A stretch of 64,000 bases of DNA, from NCBI RefSeq assembly GCF_026891975.1, contig NZ_JAPTGB010000006.1, forward strand, positions 1-64,000, in the 5' to 3' direction. Of the stretch, positions 8,318 to 15,565 are shown piece by piece. The position numbers and the translations under genes were made by a program. Source of the stretch: Methanocorpusculum petauri (GTDB lineage Archaea > Halobacteriota > Methanomicrobia > Methanomicrobiales > Methanocorpusculaceae). Below the pieces are notes generated by a model, which had not been told where the DNA came from, did no database searches, and saw only the letters and a program-made list of their open reading frames with translations. Position 1 is the first letter of the stretch. Every line of letters begins with the position of its first letter.

Positions 8318-8357
8318 TACCAGAAGGTTATATAATTCCACGTCCAATGTTCTGGTA
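8318..8357 (+). promoter_or_regulatory. TATA box bracketed by an inverted repeat
   Basis: TACCAGAA at 8318-8325 and its exact reverse complement TTCTGGTA at 8350-8357 flank a TATA element GTTATATAATTC at 8327-8338. Dyad half-sites on both sides of TATA suggest a regulator that blocks TBP or RNA polymerase. The downstream gene encodes an HTH protein, so autoregulation is the simplest reading. Confidence 0.55.
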
Positions 8358-8365
8358 AGACGCGC

Positions 8366-8401
8366 ACGCCAAAGGCGTTGCTCAGCTCCCCCGAAAGGGG
8401 G
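8366..8401 (+). promoter_or_regulatory. two adjacent short hairpins in the leader of the HTH gene
   Basis: ACGCC-AAA-GGCGT (8366-8378) and CCCCC-GAAA-GGGGG (8388-8401) can each fold into a stable stem, the second with a GNRA tetraloop. They lie between the predicted transcript start (about 8360) and the ATG at 8424. No T-run follows, so a terminator is unlikely. Confidence 0.4.
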
Positions 8402-8423
8402 CCGCTCTCTACAGGTCGTGATA

Positions 8424-9068
8424 ATGGTGACAGACGAAACCATCGTGGTTGTTGAACAGGGATCCTTCGAAGCACAGAAGATTGCAAAAGCAATGTCTTC
8501 CCCGACCTCGGCAGACCTGTTTAACGCCCTTTCTGACTGCCCGATGAGTGCAACCGCATTAGCCGAGCGGAGCGAACTTCCCCTGACGACCGTAAAATAC
8601 CATCTGGAAAATATGCTCTCAGCGGGACTCATCGAGGTTACGGACACGCGCTGGAGCGCAAAAGGCCGTGAGATGAAAATTTATGCGGTCAAGGATCAGG
8701 TTGTAGTAATTGCACCCAAAAAGAAAGTGGATATCCGCGGCATCGTGGAACGCTACGGTGTTGCCGCAGGTGCCCTCGCAGTAGTATGCGCCCTGGGCCT
8801 TGCAATCCCGTCAACACTGCTCGGATTCATTCAGGGAACCCCGCTCGGACCGGAGGCAACACCGACAGGGGCAAAGAACGGACTTGTCAGCGTCAATCTG
8901 GGCGAACCCCAGGCATTCGCACTGGCAACCCCAACAGATACAGCAGCAACCGTATCCGGCATGCCGCTATGGATTCACGAAGCAGTCATGGTATTCTTCA
9001 TTGCAGGTATCGTGATTCTCGCACTGATGATGGCCTACGAAGTGTACTCCATCCGGCGCGATACCTGA
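8424..9068 (+). CDS. membrane-anchored ArsR-type winged-helix regulator
   Basis: A 214-residue protein. Residues 20-90 form an ArsR-like winged helix (S-P-T-S-A-D-L-F-N-A-L-S, then A-T-A-L-A-E-R-S and T-T-V-K-Y-H-L-E-N-M-L as recognition helix). A first span lies near 112-135 (A-A-G-A-L-A-V-V-C-A-L-G-L), followed by an external loop rich in Pro, Thr and Ala, then a second span (V-M-V-F-F-I-A-G-I-V-I-L-A-L). This layout suggests a signal-sensing loop outside and DNA binding inside. I choose ATG 8424, since the possible GTG at 8418 adds only two residues. The promoter region carries inverted half-sites. Confidence 0.78.
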   Translation: MVTDETIVVVEQGSFEAQKIAKAMSSPTSADLFNALSDCPMSATALAERSELPLTTVKYHLENMLSAGLIEVTDTRWSAKGREMKIYAVKDQVVVIAPKKKVDIRGIVERYGVAAGALAVVCALGLAIPSTLLGFIQGTPLGPEATPTGAKNGLVSVNLGEPQAFALATPTDTAATVSGMPLWIHEAVMVFFIAGIVILALMMAYEVYSIRRDT

Positions 9069-9258
9069 TTTTTCTTTTTTAACATCCCTCATGCATAAAA
9101 CGTTCAAAACCGGCTGATGTACCAGAACATATCCCGATAAAATCACCGGAGGTATATGCATAGGATCAAAGAAATGATTTGAATCCCGGGGATTTGTCCC
9201 AAAAATCCGGATAGACCCGGAAAAAAGAATTTTTCAGGCAATAGCACAATCTTCACAC

Positions 9259-9276
9259 GACATTATAAATAATATT
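9259..9276 (+). promoter_or_regulatory. probable TATA element ahead of the 9362 gene
   Basis: ACATTATAAATAATATTG lies about 90 bp before the GTG start at 9362, predicting a leader of roughly 70 nt. The 290-bp gap before it begins with a T-rich stretch (9069-9082) that may end the upstream transcript; no other gene is apparent there. Confidence 0.4.
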
Positions 9277-9361
9277 GACCATACAAATAGGAATACAAAC
9301 AGCTGAAACATAGCAGGGCAGCAGACAGTCTCAGATTTTGCCGGAATAAAAGGAAAGAACA

Positions 9362-9652
9362 GTGACAAAACATCACGCAATCCAATGTATTTCAGTCATC
9401 ACAATAGTCTTGGTAGTCTATGCCCTCATCATCGGCCTCCATCTTGTCGGGATACCGCCTCAGGATGGAACAGATGATTTTTGCATTGACGGAGTACGCG
9501 AAGCCCCCTACTCCGGCATAAGCGAGACAAAGATCACCGTTGTTGAGCAGGGCTGCCAGGACAAACTGCAGGCCCTTCTGCTGTTCAACACAGGAACCAG
9601 CATTGAACAGACCCTGTTGACCACAACCAAAACCGGAAAGCCGCTCCCGTAA
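9362..9652 (+). CDS. small secreted or membrane-anchored protein, 96 aa
   Basis: The frame begins with GTG at 9362 behind an AAGGAAAG ribosome-binding site. Residues 8-30 are a hydrophobic span (I-T-I-V-L-V-V-Y-A-L-I-I-G-L), so the protein is either anchored or carries an uncleaved signal. The remainder holds two cysteines (F-C-I-D and Q-G-C-Q-D) that could form a disulfide outside the cell. I recognise no family. The opposite-strand frame here lacks such features. No close neighbour on the same strand gives a functional hint; the next 270 bp hold no convincing gene. Confidence 0.5.
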   Translation: MTKHHAIQCISVITIVLVVYALIIGLHLVGIPPQDGTDDFCIDGVREAPYSGISETKITVVEQGCQDKLQALLLFNTGTSIEQTLLTTTKTGKPLP

Positions 9653-9930
9653 CCGGATGTCACCAATATGCAGCAGAAGATTCATGCAGACGAATTTCCC
9701 CTGCAAACTCCGGTGATATCCGGCGGGAAAGGGCACAAACTGTCAACATATACAACCGTTCCTACACACGCAATATTTGTATCACTCAATCCGTCTCAGA
9801 AATGAAATAGATATGACGGATTTTCTGAATCAATAGGCATATTGTGCCTCCCGAGACCGGATATCCGATAAATGACAATATCATACAGACAGGAATAAAA
9901 AAAGAGGAGATATTTGGCAATGAGAAGGGG

Positions 9931-10095
9931 TTATTCTTTCTTCTTTGCATCCTGTTTCATATCGTTTGCAGCCTGTTTCACACCATTTGTCACGCCTTTA
10001 ACGGTCGTGGAAAGAGTATCTGCGGCATTCGTGAGAGTGTCTTCAACTTTATGGGCAATTTCTTTTTCTTTGTGAGAGGAGGTATTGGATGACAT
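9931..10095 (-). CDS. small amphipathic stress-like protein, 54 aa
   Basis: ATG at 10095 (minus) opens 54 residues ending in TAA at 9931, with AAGGACT as a possible ribosome-binding site. The product is very hydrophilic, with alternating charges and repeated short helices (T-L-T-N-A-A-D-T-L-S-T-T-V-K-G-V and K-Q-A-A-N-D-M-K-Q-D-A-K-K-K-E). This pattern resembles CsbD, YtxH-tail or LEA-like small stress proteins, but no specific family is certain. The opposite-strand frame over the same bases is low complexity and is probably the shadow. Confidence 0.55.
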   Translation of the reverse strand: MSSNTSSHKEKEIAHKVEDTLTNAADTLSTTVKGVTNGVKQAANDMKQDAKKKE

Positions 10096-10271
10096 TGGGA
10101 GAGTCCTTAGAGTAGATAATCGTTGTTTGCAGCAACTGTCAGGCAGAACACCCGCATGTGCTACAATAAGTATATTGTTTCAAGACCTAATAGCAGTTCA
10201 GATAGTACCAAATATCGACCCGATCATCGAATAATGTCACCATCAAAGTGTTTTTGGAAGAGGAACACATC

Positions 10272-10466
10272 ATGCAAAGCACACCGCTCACAGACAAACT
10301 CGGAGTTGTTGTCAGTAAAAAAAACGGAGCAGTACCTCAGAAACAGGCACCCCATCAGAAAAAAACGAACATCACACCTTCAAGATACCGGGAAGTCATC
10401 ACTTCGGACGGAGCAACAAGCAGCAGAAGAGGAAAATACGCTTCTCTCATTCGCCGCGATAACTGA
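10272..10466 (+). CDS. small basic protein, 64 aa, unknown
   Basis: ATG at 10272 follows GAGGAACACATC, a plausible ribosome-binding site. The 64 residues are rich in K, Q, S and T with several basic clusters (K-K-T-N, S-S-R-R-G-K) and have no hydrophobic span. I recognise no family. A TATA-like AATAAGTATATTG lies at about 10165-10177. It converges on the DUF169 gene, whose stop is about 30 bp away. It may be a real small nucleic-acid-binding protein or a chance frame. Confidence 0.35.
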   Translation: MQSTPLTDKLGVVVSKKNGAVPQKQAPHQKKTNITPSRYREVITSDGATSSRRGKYASLIRRDN

Positions 10467-10497
10467 TACCTCTCTCTGCCATGAATCAAAAAAAGAA

Positions 10498-11205
10498 TTA
10501 TTTTTTGGAACCTGCAGCATTGACCACTGTCGAAAGATGCTTAGCAATCTCCTCGATCATCTCAACCGGGAATCCGACAACCATCTCTTCATCAGCAATA
10601 CCGGAGAACCTGCGGGAACCATCACAGCCGAGAGAGAAGTTCGGTTTGCCGCTCAGAAGAACATGGGCGGTCGCATCGGAACAGACAGACTGAATACCGG
10701 AAAACTGCGGATAGATTCTGCCGCCGAGTTGATAAAGCACCGTCTGGGCAAGTTTGAGCATTGCCTTTGGTTTTGCAAATATCAGTACGACACTTGGTGC
10801 AAACTCAGCTTTCTCCAGCGGCGCATACAGCGTTGCATACGTCTCCTGCGGGAGGCTCGGCACACTGTCCATGGTCCTCCTGCTGGATGAAAGGGATTCA
10901 TATTTCCCAAGTTTGTAGTAAAACTCCCCGGATCGCAGGGTCTCCCCTTTTGCACGAAGACCAAGCGCCCATGCCCCACCATTACACTGGTGTTTTGCAT
11001 CGGTTGCATAGAAGACCTTTCCCTCGCGGGCAAGTGAGATCATTCGGCAATGGCGGATTGTCTCTTCAATCTCAGGAACGCCCGTCGGAATCTGTTCCGG
11101 TGCGGTTACGATCTTCACCGCAACCGGAGAACCGGAAAGCTCCAGGTTTTCCTTGAGCACAGCGGAAATTGCTGCGAAATCCGGATTTGATTTCATACCA
11201 TCCAT
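10498..11205 (-). CDS. DUF169 family protein
   Basis: A 235-residue member of the DUF169 family, common in methanogens and of unknown function. Conserved family features are visible: P-V-A-V-K-I near 30, a cluster of cysteines in I-R-H-C-R-M-I and K-H-Q-C-N-G-G-A-W-A-L-G-L, and a second block with Y-P-Q-F-S-G-I-Q-S-V-C-S-D-A near 165. A TATA box (minus ATTATATAACTG, about 11224-11235) sits roughly 25 bp from the first ATG, so the message is nearly leaderless or translation begins at the second Met (11196). It stands alone between convergent and same-strand neighbours. Confidence 0.82.
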   Translation of the reverse strand: MDGMKSNPDFAAISAVLKENLELSGSPVAVKIVTAPEQIPTGVPEIEETIRHCRMISLAREGKVFYATDAKHQCNGGAWALGLRAKGETLRSGEFYYKLGKYESLSSSRRTMDSVPSLPQETYATLYAPLEKAEFAPSVVLIFAKPKAMLKLAQTVLYQLGGRIYPQFSGIQSVCSDATAHVLLSGKPNFSLGCDGSRRFSGIADEEMVVGFPVEMIEEIAKHLSTVVNAAGSKK

Positions 11206-11392
11206 GATGGAACATAGGAGACACAGTTATATAATCATTCCTTTCCCGAACCCGGAAACACGACAAAAGTCCACGACCGGAATGCGGGAAACAAACACCA
11301 GATAAACCATATACAAATATACTCAGCCTGCGGGAATGATGACACGGAAATATTTCACAACATATTTTTCTGGAAGAGATGGACAAAAAAGA

Positions 11393-12214
11393 TCACAGAA
11401 GCCGGAGCTTCTGCTCAACCTTCTCAAAAAAACTTCTCCCCACATCAAGGAAGAGTGCAGGTTCGGGAGATTTCCGCACAACCAGCGATGCCTCCTCGCC
11501 GAGATCATACTGCATCTGACCGTCAAGCACCAGTTGTGCCGGTTTGCTGCTGACAAGCCGCACCTCAATCTCGCTCGAGGAACTGATCAGATGCGGACGC
11601 GACGACAACATAAATGGTGCGAGCGGCACCAGCACAAACGCCTCGATCAGCGGATCCACAATCGGCCCTCCGGCACTCATCGCATATGCCGTTGACCCGG
11701 TAGGCGTCCCCACAATAAGACCGTCCGCACGGAACTCAGCAGATTTTCTGCCGTTGATGAACGTCTCAAACTGCAGCATCTTCGCCGGACGCGACGTAAC
11801 AATCACCGCCTCGTTGAGTGCGGAACCGATCGGCTCGCCATCGTACTCAATCGTAATGCGCATACGCGGCTCAACCGAAAGCGGCAGGGAAAGACCTGCA
11901 AGAATCTCCCCCGCATGTTCCCGCTCCAGATCCGTCAGGAATCCGACGCGACCCTGATTTACCCCGACTATCGGAATCTGGCGGGTAAGCATGCGTACTG
12001 CGCGAAGCACGCTCCCGTCACCGCCAAGCACCACTATCAGATCCGCAGAAAACGATACGTTTGACAGCGACACTCCGGTATATCCGAGTTCGGATGCGAT
12101 CGAATCCTCATAGACCACCTCATGTCCCGCATCCACCAGCATCCAGCCAAGCGACTGCGCCGTCTCAATCGGTTCCCGGAAATCCACTCTTGACACAATA
12201 CAGATCTTCATCAT
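11393..12214 (-). CDS. nadK: NAD kinase
   Basis: A 273-residue ATP/polyphosphate NAD kinase that makes NADP. The signature G-G-D-G-S-V-L-R-A lies near residues 64-72, and the N-E-A-V-I and G-S-T-A-Y-A-M-S-A-G-G-P-I-V-D-P motifs follow in the C-terminal beta domain. Its ATG overlaps the stop of the upstream phosphatase gene by four bases (ATGA). This kinase-phosphatase pairing recurs in archaea, and fused enzymes of these two activities are known, suggesting joint control of NADP levels. Confidence 0.93.
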   Translation of the reverse strand: MMKICIVSRVDFREPIETAQSLGWMLVDAGHEVVYEDSIASELGYTGVSLSNVSFSADLIVVLGGDGSVLRAVRMLTRQIPIVGVNQGRVGFLTDLEREHAGEILAGLSLPLSVEPRMRITIEYDGEPIGSALNEAVIVTSRPAKMLQFETFINGRKSAEFRADGLIVGTPTGSTAYAMSAGGPIVDPLIEAFVLVPLAPFMLSSRPHLISSSSEIEVRLVSSKPAQLVLDGQMQYDLGEEASLVVRKSPEPALFLDVGRSFFEKVEQKLRLL

Positions 12215-13011
12215 GACCTCAGATACTCAATCACTTTGCGGTGAATAACACGGTTTGTTGCAACAAGACACCGACCGGACACCACATTATCCGCAAACTC
12301 AACCGGACTGCCGTCTGGAAGCGTCACACGGCCTCCTGCCTCCCGGCATATCAGAATGCCTGCCGCAGCATCCGTAACCCGCAGAGTATTCCGCATGTCC
12401 ACAAACCCGTCAAGCCGTCCGCAGGCGACATAACAGAGTTCAAGCGCCGATGCCCCCAAAAGACGCCAGCGCCGGATTTTATGGCCGAGCTGCATCATTC
12501 GCGTCATATCAAACTTCTTCGCATACACACTCATTGCCGAGTGATCCAGCATCGTCTCGGTTGACACCTGAATCGGATTGCCGTTCAGATATGCGCCTTC
12601 ACCGCGAATAGCCGTAAACGTCTCACCATTTGCAAGATTTTTTACATATCCCGCAATCACCTGCTCGCCGTCAGAGAAAGCGATGGAAAGGGCATAAAAG
12701 GGAATACCCGAGACAGCATTGAACGTTCCGTCCACCGGATCAAGGTAGGCGATTCCGGCATCCCCGCCGATATCAACCATTCCTGCTTCTTCAGAGAGAA
12801 GCGAACGACATATCTTTTTCTCGCGAAACACCGACAGCACCAGATCCTCTGCCACCCGATCGATGCGTTCCGTCGGCGTATTGTCTGCACCGATGCACAG
12901 CTCCTCGCCGCCGTAGGCAGAACCGATCAGCGGAGAAAGTTCCTGTACCATGATTTTTCCGACCTCGTCACATACGGAAAGAAACTGAAACGGCGTCGCC
13001 ATAAGATACAT
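12211..13011 (-). CDS. suhB: fructose-1,6-bisphosphatase/inositol-1-monophosphatase family
   Basis: A 266-residue Mg-dependent phosphatase. Metal motifs are E-E-A-G near 85, D-P-V-D-G-T-F-N near 105-112 and the C-terminal V-T-D-A-A-A-G-I near 210. Archaeal members hydrolyse inositol phosphates and fructose-1,6-bisphosphate; some act on NADP. An internal ATG three codons in (13002) is also possible. Translational coupling to NAD kinase favours a role connected to NAD(P) turnover, but that is inference. Confidence 0.88.
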   Translation of the reverse strand: MYLMATPFQFLSVCDEVGKIMVQELSPLIGSAYGGEELCIGADNTPTERIDRVAEDLVLSVFREKKICRSLLSEEAGMVDIGGDAGIAYLDPVDGTFNAVSGIPFYALSIAFSDGEQVIAGYVKNLANGETFTAIRGEGAYLNGNPIQVSTETMLDHSAMSVYAKKFDMTRMMQLGHKIRRWRLLGASALELCYVACGRLDGFVDMRNTLRVTDAAAGILICREAGGRVTLPDGSPVEFADNVVSGRCLVATNRVIHRKVIEYLRS

Positions 13012-13130
13012 CTGTATTAGTGCGGCAGCCTCATGAAATCAGCGGGTGCTACAAAAACCGTCACAGCTCCGCGCTTCTGTCGCAACACTCATAAGCAATT
13101 ACCTCACATAATTAGTCAGAGTTAATTATC

Positions 13131-13511
13131 ATGAAGGAACAGACAGAAGTTGGTAAGCTCAAGGAAGGCCGCTACGTTGTTGTCGACGACGAGCCGTGCA
13201 AGATCCAGAGCATCGCAATCTCCAAGCCGGGAAAGCACGGAGCAGCAAAAGCAAGACTCGATGTTGTCGGTCTCTTTGACGGTCAGAAGCGTTCCGTCGT
13301 TTCCCCGACATCCGCAACCGTCTATGCACCGATCGTTGAGCGCAAAACCGGACAGATCCTGACCATTGCAGGAAACGTTGTGACTTTTATGGATATGAAG
13401 GACTTCAATAACTTCGAACTTGTTGTTGACGACGATATCGTTGCAACCTTCCAGCCGGCTCAGGAAGTTCCCTACATCGAATCCCTCGGTAAGCGCAAGC
13501 TTGACCTCTGA
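13131..13511 (+). CDS. eif5A: translation factor aIF5A
   Basis: A 126-residue IF5A homologue that helps ribosomes through difficult peptide bonds. The lysine to be modified to hypusine or deoxyhypusine lies in the loop S-K-P-G-K-H-G-A-A-K-A-R near residue 40. The N-terminal SH3-like domain and C-terminal OB domain (from about 70) are both complete. It is followed after 17 bp by agmatinase, an enzyme of polyamine synthesis, and polyamines donate the butylamine group for this lysine. The pairing therefore makes metabolic sense. Confidence 0.95.
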   Translation: MKEQTEVGKLKEGRYVVVDDEPCKIQSIAISKPGKHGAAKARLDVVGLFDGQKRSVVSPTSATVYAPIVERKTGQILTIAGNVVTFMDMKDFNNFELVVDDDIVATFQPAQEVPYIESLGKRKLDL

Positions 13512-13528
13512 GACTGTACAATACATCC

Positions 13529-14386
13529 ATGCAGTCTTTTTCAAACACTCTTTTCGCAGATGCAGAGACAGCATACAAAGATTCCCGTTACGTAATTTTT
13601 GGTGTTCCGTTTGACGGGACAACATCGTTTAAGGCAGGTGCGCGTGATGCTCCGCAGGCAATCCGTGCAGCATCCTACAATCTTGAGACATATCTGCCGT
13701 ATTATGATCTGGAGATGCCGGAGATTTTGTTCCATGATGCAGGCGATCTCTACTGCGACTGTCTGCCGGATCTGGTAACGGATCAGGTTGCGGATGCGGT
13801 TGAGGATCTCGTGAAGGATGGTAAAATTCCGGTGATGATCGGCGGCGAACACTCGGTGACGATTGGTGCGGTGCGTACGCTTGCGCCCGTATGGTATGTC
13901 GTCTGCGATGCACATCTGGACATGCAGGAAGAGTTCCGGGGATCGCCCTATAATCATGACTGTGTAACGGCGCGAGTTTCAGAAACGGTAAAAAATATTA
14001 TTCTGATCGGACCGCGCAGCGGTACCCGCGAAGAGTTTGCGGCGGCGCGGGAAAAGTATCACCTCTATACGGCGGACACTGTTCTTGAACGCGGTATTTC
14101 ATCCATTCTTGAGGAGATAGGAGATCTAATCGGCGATGAGACGATATATCTGTCCATCGATGCGGATGCCGTTGACTGCTGCATGACACCCGGCCTTGGA
14201 ACACCGGAACCGTTCGGACTAACGCCGGCGGATATCCGAACGGTGATCCGCAAGGTCACACAGAAAAACGTGGTCGGGTTTGATTATGTCGAGGTGCTGC
14301 CAAACGATTCAGGCCAGACGGCAGTTGTTGCAGCACATCTGATCCGTGAGTTCATCGCAGGGCATTACACTGCCCATCACGAATAG
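13529..14386 (+). CDS. speB: agmatinase (ureohydrolase)
   Basis: A 285-residue ureohydrolase. Mn-binding motifs are G-G-E-H-S-V-T (near 110), D-A-H-L-D-M (near 130) and S-I-D-A-D-A-V-D (near 205). The length and the F-D-G-T-T-S-F-K-A-G-A-R start match archaeal agmatinases, which convert agmatine to putrescine and urea. Arginine, via decarboxylation to agmatine, is the usual archaeal polyamine source. It is probably cotranscribed with aIF5A. Confidence 0.92.
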   Translation: MQSFSNTLFADAETAYKDSRYVIFGVPFDGTTSFKAGARDAPQAIRAASYNLETYLPYYDLEMPEILFHDAGDLYCDCLPDLVTDQVADAVEDLVKDGKIPVMIGGEHSVTIGAVRTLAPVWYVVCDAHLDMQEEFRGSPYNHDCVTARVSETVKNIILIGPRSGTREEFAAAREKYHLYTADTVLERGISSILEEIGDLIGDETIYLSIDADAVDCCMTPGLGTPEPFGLTPADIRTVIRKVTQKNVVGFDYVEVLPNDSGQTAVVAAHLIREFIAGHYTAHHE

Positions 14387-14418
14387 AGCAAAATCCCTCT
14401 CTTTTTGTAGCAGAAAAT

Positions 14419-14471
14419 TATTTATAAAAAACGAACTATATTTCTAACCACTACATTGCATTACAATGTAG
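14419..14471 (+). promoter_or_regulatory. padR promoter and palindromic operator
   Basis: A TATA element TTATTTATAAA at 14418-14428 is followed by a perfect dyad CTACATTG-CATTA-CAATGTAG at 14451-14471, which would cover the transcript start. A weaker related half (CTGTAATACAAGGTAG) follows to 14488. The position fits repression by the PadR protein encoded next. Confidence 0.65.
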
Positions 14472-14499
14472 ACTGTAATACAAGGTAGCCAGAGCAGAA

Positions 14500-14835
14500 A
14501 TGTTTGACCGATCACAGTTGATGAAAGGAACACTGGAAGGATGCATCCTTCTGATCATCGGCCAGGAAACCACCTACGGATATGAGATTATGGAGAAACT
14601 GGTTCAGTACGGGTTTACCGGTATTCGGGAAGGAACAATTTATCCCCTCCTCGTGAGACTGGAAAAGAAGAACCTCATCAGATCCGAATACCGTATCTCA
14701 CCGCTTGGACCGAGCAGGAAATACTATCATCTTACCGACAGCGGCCGCGAAACTGCAGAGGAATTTTCAGCGGCATGGAAGGATATTTCGCACGCAGTTG
14801 AATGCATACTTGGCAGAGGAGGAAGAAATGCCTGA
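14500..14835 (+). CDS. PadR-family transcriptional regulator
   Basis: A 111-residue PadR regulator. The winged helix covers residues 1-85 with the family pattern M-K-G-T-L-E-G-C-I-L-L-I-I, T-Y-G-Y-E-I-M-E-K-L and E-G-T-I-Y-P-L-L-V-R-L-E. A short C-terminal dimerisation helix follows. Its own promoter carries a palindrome, indicating autoregulation. The stop overlaps the start of the downstream membrane-protein gene, a layout typical of PadR switches that control a membrane partner. Confidence 0.92.
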   Translation: MFDRSQLMKGTLEGCILLIIGQETTYGYEIMEKLVQYGFTGIREGTIYPLLVRLEKKNLIRSEYRISPLGPSRKYYHLTDSGRETAEEFSAAWKDISHAVECILGRGGRNA

Positions 14836-15475
14836 ATTATCACAACTCAGAAGAGAAAACAATGAACTGGAAAGGGAACTGACGAAAGAGAACAGTGATC
14901 TGATCACACGGATGTACTTCTATCTGCTATCCTCCAGCCTGAAAGAGAGGGAAGTTGAGATCATCCGAAAGGATTTGACCGGCATGGCGCTCGAGGCACA
15001 AAAACGGGAAGAGTCGTTTGCGGATGTGATCGGGGAAGACTATAAGCGGTTCTGTGACGAGCTGATCGCAAACGGTAGGAGAAAAACACCGGGCGGAAAA
15101 CTTCTTGAGATTCTTGAACTCCTGCTCTATGCCGGAAATGTGCTGCTGATAGGAACAATACTGCTCGACGGCACCATGCCCGGAGCAGGACTTGCAATAA
15201 CTCCGGCATTTATTACGTCCATCCTGTTTGGTGTGGTCTGCGGAACTACCGTTCTGTGGTTCCTTTCCCGGGCCGTCTGGGGACTGCCGGAGAAAAATCT
15301 CAGGAGAAATCAGATTCTCAGATATGGAGGACTGTTTGCGGCTCTTGCAGGATTTATTCTGCTGAACAGATTTTTACCGGCAACGGAACTGTTTACCATC
15401 GACCCCTATGTTGTTCTGGTGTTCGGAATTGCCGCTCTCATCATTGTAGTTCTGATCCGGAGACGGCAGAACTGA
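14828..15475 (+). CDS. DUF1048-like membrane protein, PadR partner
   Basis: I choose ATG 14828, which overlaps the padR stop and lies behind GAGGAGGAAG, giving 215 residues. Residues 1-95 are a charged helical domain (E-L-E-R-E-L-T-K-E-N, then L-K-E-R-E-V-E-I-I-R-K-D-L) that resembles DUF1048/DUF1700-type partners of PadR. Four membrane spans follow between about 95 and 210. The product is probably an envelope protein whose level is set by PadR in response to an unknown signal. The family assignment is tentative. Confidence 0.7.
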   Translation: MPELSQLRRENNELERELTKENSDLITRMYFYLLSSSLKEREVEIIRKDLTGMALEAQKREESFADVIGEDYKRFCDELIANGRRKTPGGKLLEILELLLYAGNVLLIGTILLDGTMPGAGLAITPAFITSILFGVVCGTTVLWFLSRAVWGLPEKNLRRNQILRYGGLFAALAGFILLNRFLPATELFTIDPYVVLVFGIAALIIVVLIRRRQN

Positions 15476-15565
15476 CATCCGACACTTTTTTTCGCGAAGA
15501 TTTCCAAAAAAGAAAAAATTGGTGTGCGTGTTTGGGGTGGTGTATAGTGTGTGTGGATATTATAT

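Noticed and set aside
9844-10092. 82-codon plus-strand frame rich in Phe and Cys
   Set aside because: The minus strand has a better small gene (54 aa, charged, with a ribosome-binding site) over the same bases.
10123-10890. 255-codon plus-strand frame
   Set aside because: Most of it is antisense to the DUF169 gene, and its start lies in a promoter-like region.
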